Below are positions 62,666 to 64,000 of a DNA stretch of 64,000 bases, in pieces. The stretch is from contig JAOADT010000007.1 of NCBI GenBank assembly GCA_026417175.1, forward strand, positions 1 through 64,000, written 5' to 3'. Position 1 is the first letter of the stretch; each line of letters begins with the position of its first letter. The DNA comes from Deltaproteobacteria bacterium. GTDB lineage: Bacteria > Desulfobacterota > Syntrophorhabdia > Syntrophorhabdales > JANXAF01. Made by a program: the position numbers and the translations under genes. Under the pieces are notes generated by a model that searched no databases, had not been told where the DNA came from, and was given only the letters and a program-made list of their open reading frames with translations.

Positions 62666-64000
62666 ATGGTGGTAGGTGAAATTTTAGCAAGAAATGCAAG
62701 GAAGTTTCCTAAAAAAGAGGCCCTTGTGTTTGAGAAAAAGAGGGCTACATTTTCCGAAGTCAACGAGAGAGTAAACAGGCTAGCTACAACTCTCTTAGAA
62801 ATGGGTGTGAAAAAAGGTGACAGAATTGGCGTTTTACTACATAACTGCCATCAGTTTGTGGAAATTTATTTTGCTTCTGCAAAAATAGGGGCGATTTTCT
62901 GTCCATACAATAATCATTTCAGGCAAAAGGAGCTAACATACATAATAAACTATTCAGAACCGAAGGTTCTTTTTATAGATTCTGAATTCTCAGGATTGGT
63001 TTACGAAATCAAAAAAGACTTAGGAAGCGTAGAGCATTACGTGTGTCTTTCCAGTCCAGAACAAGACGAGATGATGGATTATGAGGAATTGATCTTACGC
63101 GGTAAAAATGAAGAACCGGATGTTCAAGTAAATGATGATGATATATGTAGCATGATATTTACTGCTGGAACGACGGGTAGGCCAAAAGGAGCACTCCGTA
63201 GTCACAGACATGTCATAATGAATGCTATTTCTGGAGTGATAGAGCTGAAAGTAGATTACGACGAAAAAGTTTTAGTTGCGTTTCCATTGTATCACGTGGC
63301 TGGAGAAGACAATATTGTGAGACATTTTTTTATGCCAAATACCATCTTCTTAAGACGGGAAGGAAAATTTAACGCAAAAGATATCCTAAGTTATATTGAA
63401 AGGGAAAAGATAACCCGTTGCCAGCTGGTGCCAACAATGATCCATACTCTTATTCAAGATCCTGATATAGATAAATATGATCTAAGTAGCCTAAGGCTTA
63501 TTCTTTACGCCGGTGCACCCATGCCTGTTGAGCTTTTGCGTAAAGCACTTACGATTTTCAAGTGTGGATTTGCTCAGCTTTATGGACAAACAGAGTCAGG
63601 TCCTTTGACGACCATACTGAAACCTGAAGACCATGTTTTAGAGAACAAAAAGAGTTCGACAAAACTTGCCTCTTCCGGAAAGCCGGTAATCAGCTGTGAA
63701 CTTAGAATTGTGGATGAGAATGATAATGACGTGCCAGTAGGTAGTATTGGAGAAATCGTTGTTAGGGGAGAATGTATAATGAAAGGATATTGGAGAATGG
63801 AAGAGGAGACAAAGAAAAAGCTCAAAAACGGATGGCTCCATACAGGTGACTTGGGAAAGATGGACGAAGACGGTTACGTTTATATAGTTGAAAGAAAGGA
63901 TGATCTTATCATATCTGGTGGGGTAAACATATATCCTAGAGAAATTGAAGAAGTCCTTTACACCCATCCAAAAGTTTCAGAAGCCTCGGTAGTGGGGGTA
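62666..64000 (+). CDS. Acyl-CoA synthetase (AMP-forming), cut by the window end
   Basis: 445 codons are visible to the window edge with no stop, so the C-terminus is missing (which is why the ORF track omits it). The ANL P-loop is MIFTAGTTGRPKGALRSH, the A5 motif YGQTESGPL, the A7 motif WLHTGDLGKMDEDG, and SGGVNIYPREIEEVLYTHPK follows. It is about 500 residues when complete, the medium/FadK-like group. CGGAGG lies five bases before the ATG. It follows the TRAP operon by 160 bases and may activate the acid that TRAP imports. Confidence 0.93.
   Translation, partial: MVVGEILARNARKFPKKEALVFEKKRATFSEVNERVNRLATTLLEMGVKKGDRIGVLLHNCHQFVEIYFASAKIGAIFCPYNNHFRQKELTYIINYSEPKVLFIDSEFSGLVYEIKKDLGSVEHYVCLSSPEQDEMMDYEELILRGKNEEPDVQVNDDDICSMIFTAGTTGRPKGALRSHRHVIMNAISGVIELKVDYDEKVLVAFPLYHVAGEDNIVRHFFMPNTIFLRREGKFNAKDILSYIEREKITRCQLVPTMIHTLIQDPDIDKYDLSSLRLILYAGAPMPVELLRKALTIFKCGFAQLYGQTESGPLTTILKPEDHVLENKKSSTKLASSGKPVISCELRIVDENDNDVPVGSIGEIVVRGECIMKGYWRMEEETKKKLKNGWLHTGDLGKMDEDGYVYIVERKDDLIISGGVNIYPREIEEVLYTHPKVSEASVVGV

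Overview
The window is an AT-rich bacterial chromosome segment. It most resembles an anaerobic, probably thermophilic member of the Desulfobacterota or a neighbouring phylum. That guess rests on gene content: the siroheme-dependent heme route (AhbC, AhbD, zinc-type HemB), selenium-metabolism genes (YedE, YedF, DUF3343), KamA, an HgcAB-associated AbrB-like protein with an arsenite methyltransferase, several acyl-CoA and aryl-CoA ligases beside a Liv-type ABC transporter, and a type III-style CRISPR locus. No rRNA gene is present, so the assignment is inference. One tRNA (Leu, anticodon CAA) is visible.

Layout. 1-8.5 kb is a CRISPR region: the trailer end of an array, a CARF-type ring-nuclease-like gene, an inserted block (slipin, DUF2130 protein, a broken nuclease gene, YjbQ), then a compact cas6-cas2-cas1-cas1-like-cas2 operon. 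The second Cas1 has lost recognisable metal-binding residues and is paired with a second, divergent Cas2. No interference genes are in view. 8.6-11.3 kb is a SsuABC/NMT1-type ABC importer on the minus strand with a riboswitch-like leader. 11.3-14.2 kb is a FIST sensor protein and a degenerate hybrid histidine kinase. 14.3-21 kb holds the AbrB/ArsM pair, gltX-smc and a CBS protein. 21-29 kb is a branched-chain-amino-acid-type importer interleaved with two CoA ligases. 29-37.7 kb has membrane transporters, a SfsA/GIY-YIG-like fusion, a nitroreductase, a DegT aminotransferase and the heme genes. 37.8-41.4 kb is a tight, uncharacterised four-gene operon (GNAT-like, TraB/GumN-like, GNAT-like, radical SAM). 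41.4-49.2 kb holds selenium/sulfur genes, two lipoproteins, kamA, adk, a FAH-family protein, tRNA-Leu and pyrF. 49.3-52.8 kb encodes an old-yellow-enzyme flavoprotein, a ferredoxin and an orphan solute-binding protein. 53.2-58.7 kb is a glycosyltransferase operon with a decayed GH130 gene. 59.2-62.5 kb is a TRAP transporter, followed by an acyl-CoA synthetase cut by the window end.

How the parts fit. The array, Cas6, the two Cas1/Cas2 pairs and the ring-nuclease-like protein look like the memory, processing and signal-shutdown parts of a type III system whose effector lies outside the window. The transporter-ligase cluster probably imports a carboxylic or aromatic acid and activates it to a CoA thioester. 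The strongest candidates for undescribed biology are the dual Cas1/dual Cas2 adaptation operon with an apparently inactive Cas1 paralogue, the GNAT-TraB-GNAT-radical SAM operon, and two structured RNA leaders (before the NMT1-type importer and before yedE). All calls come from reading the sequence and recalling family features; no database search was run.
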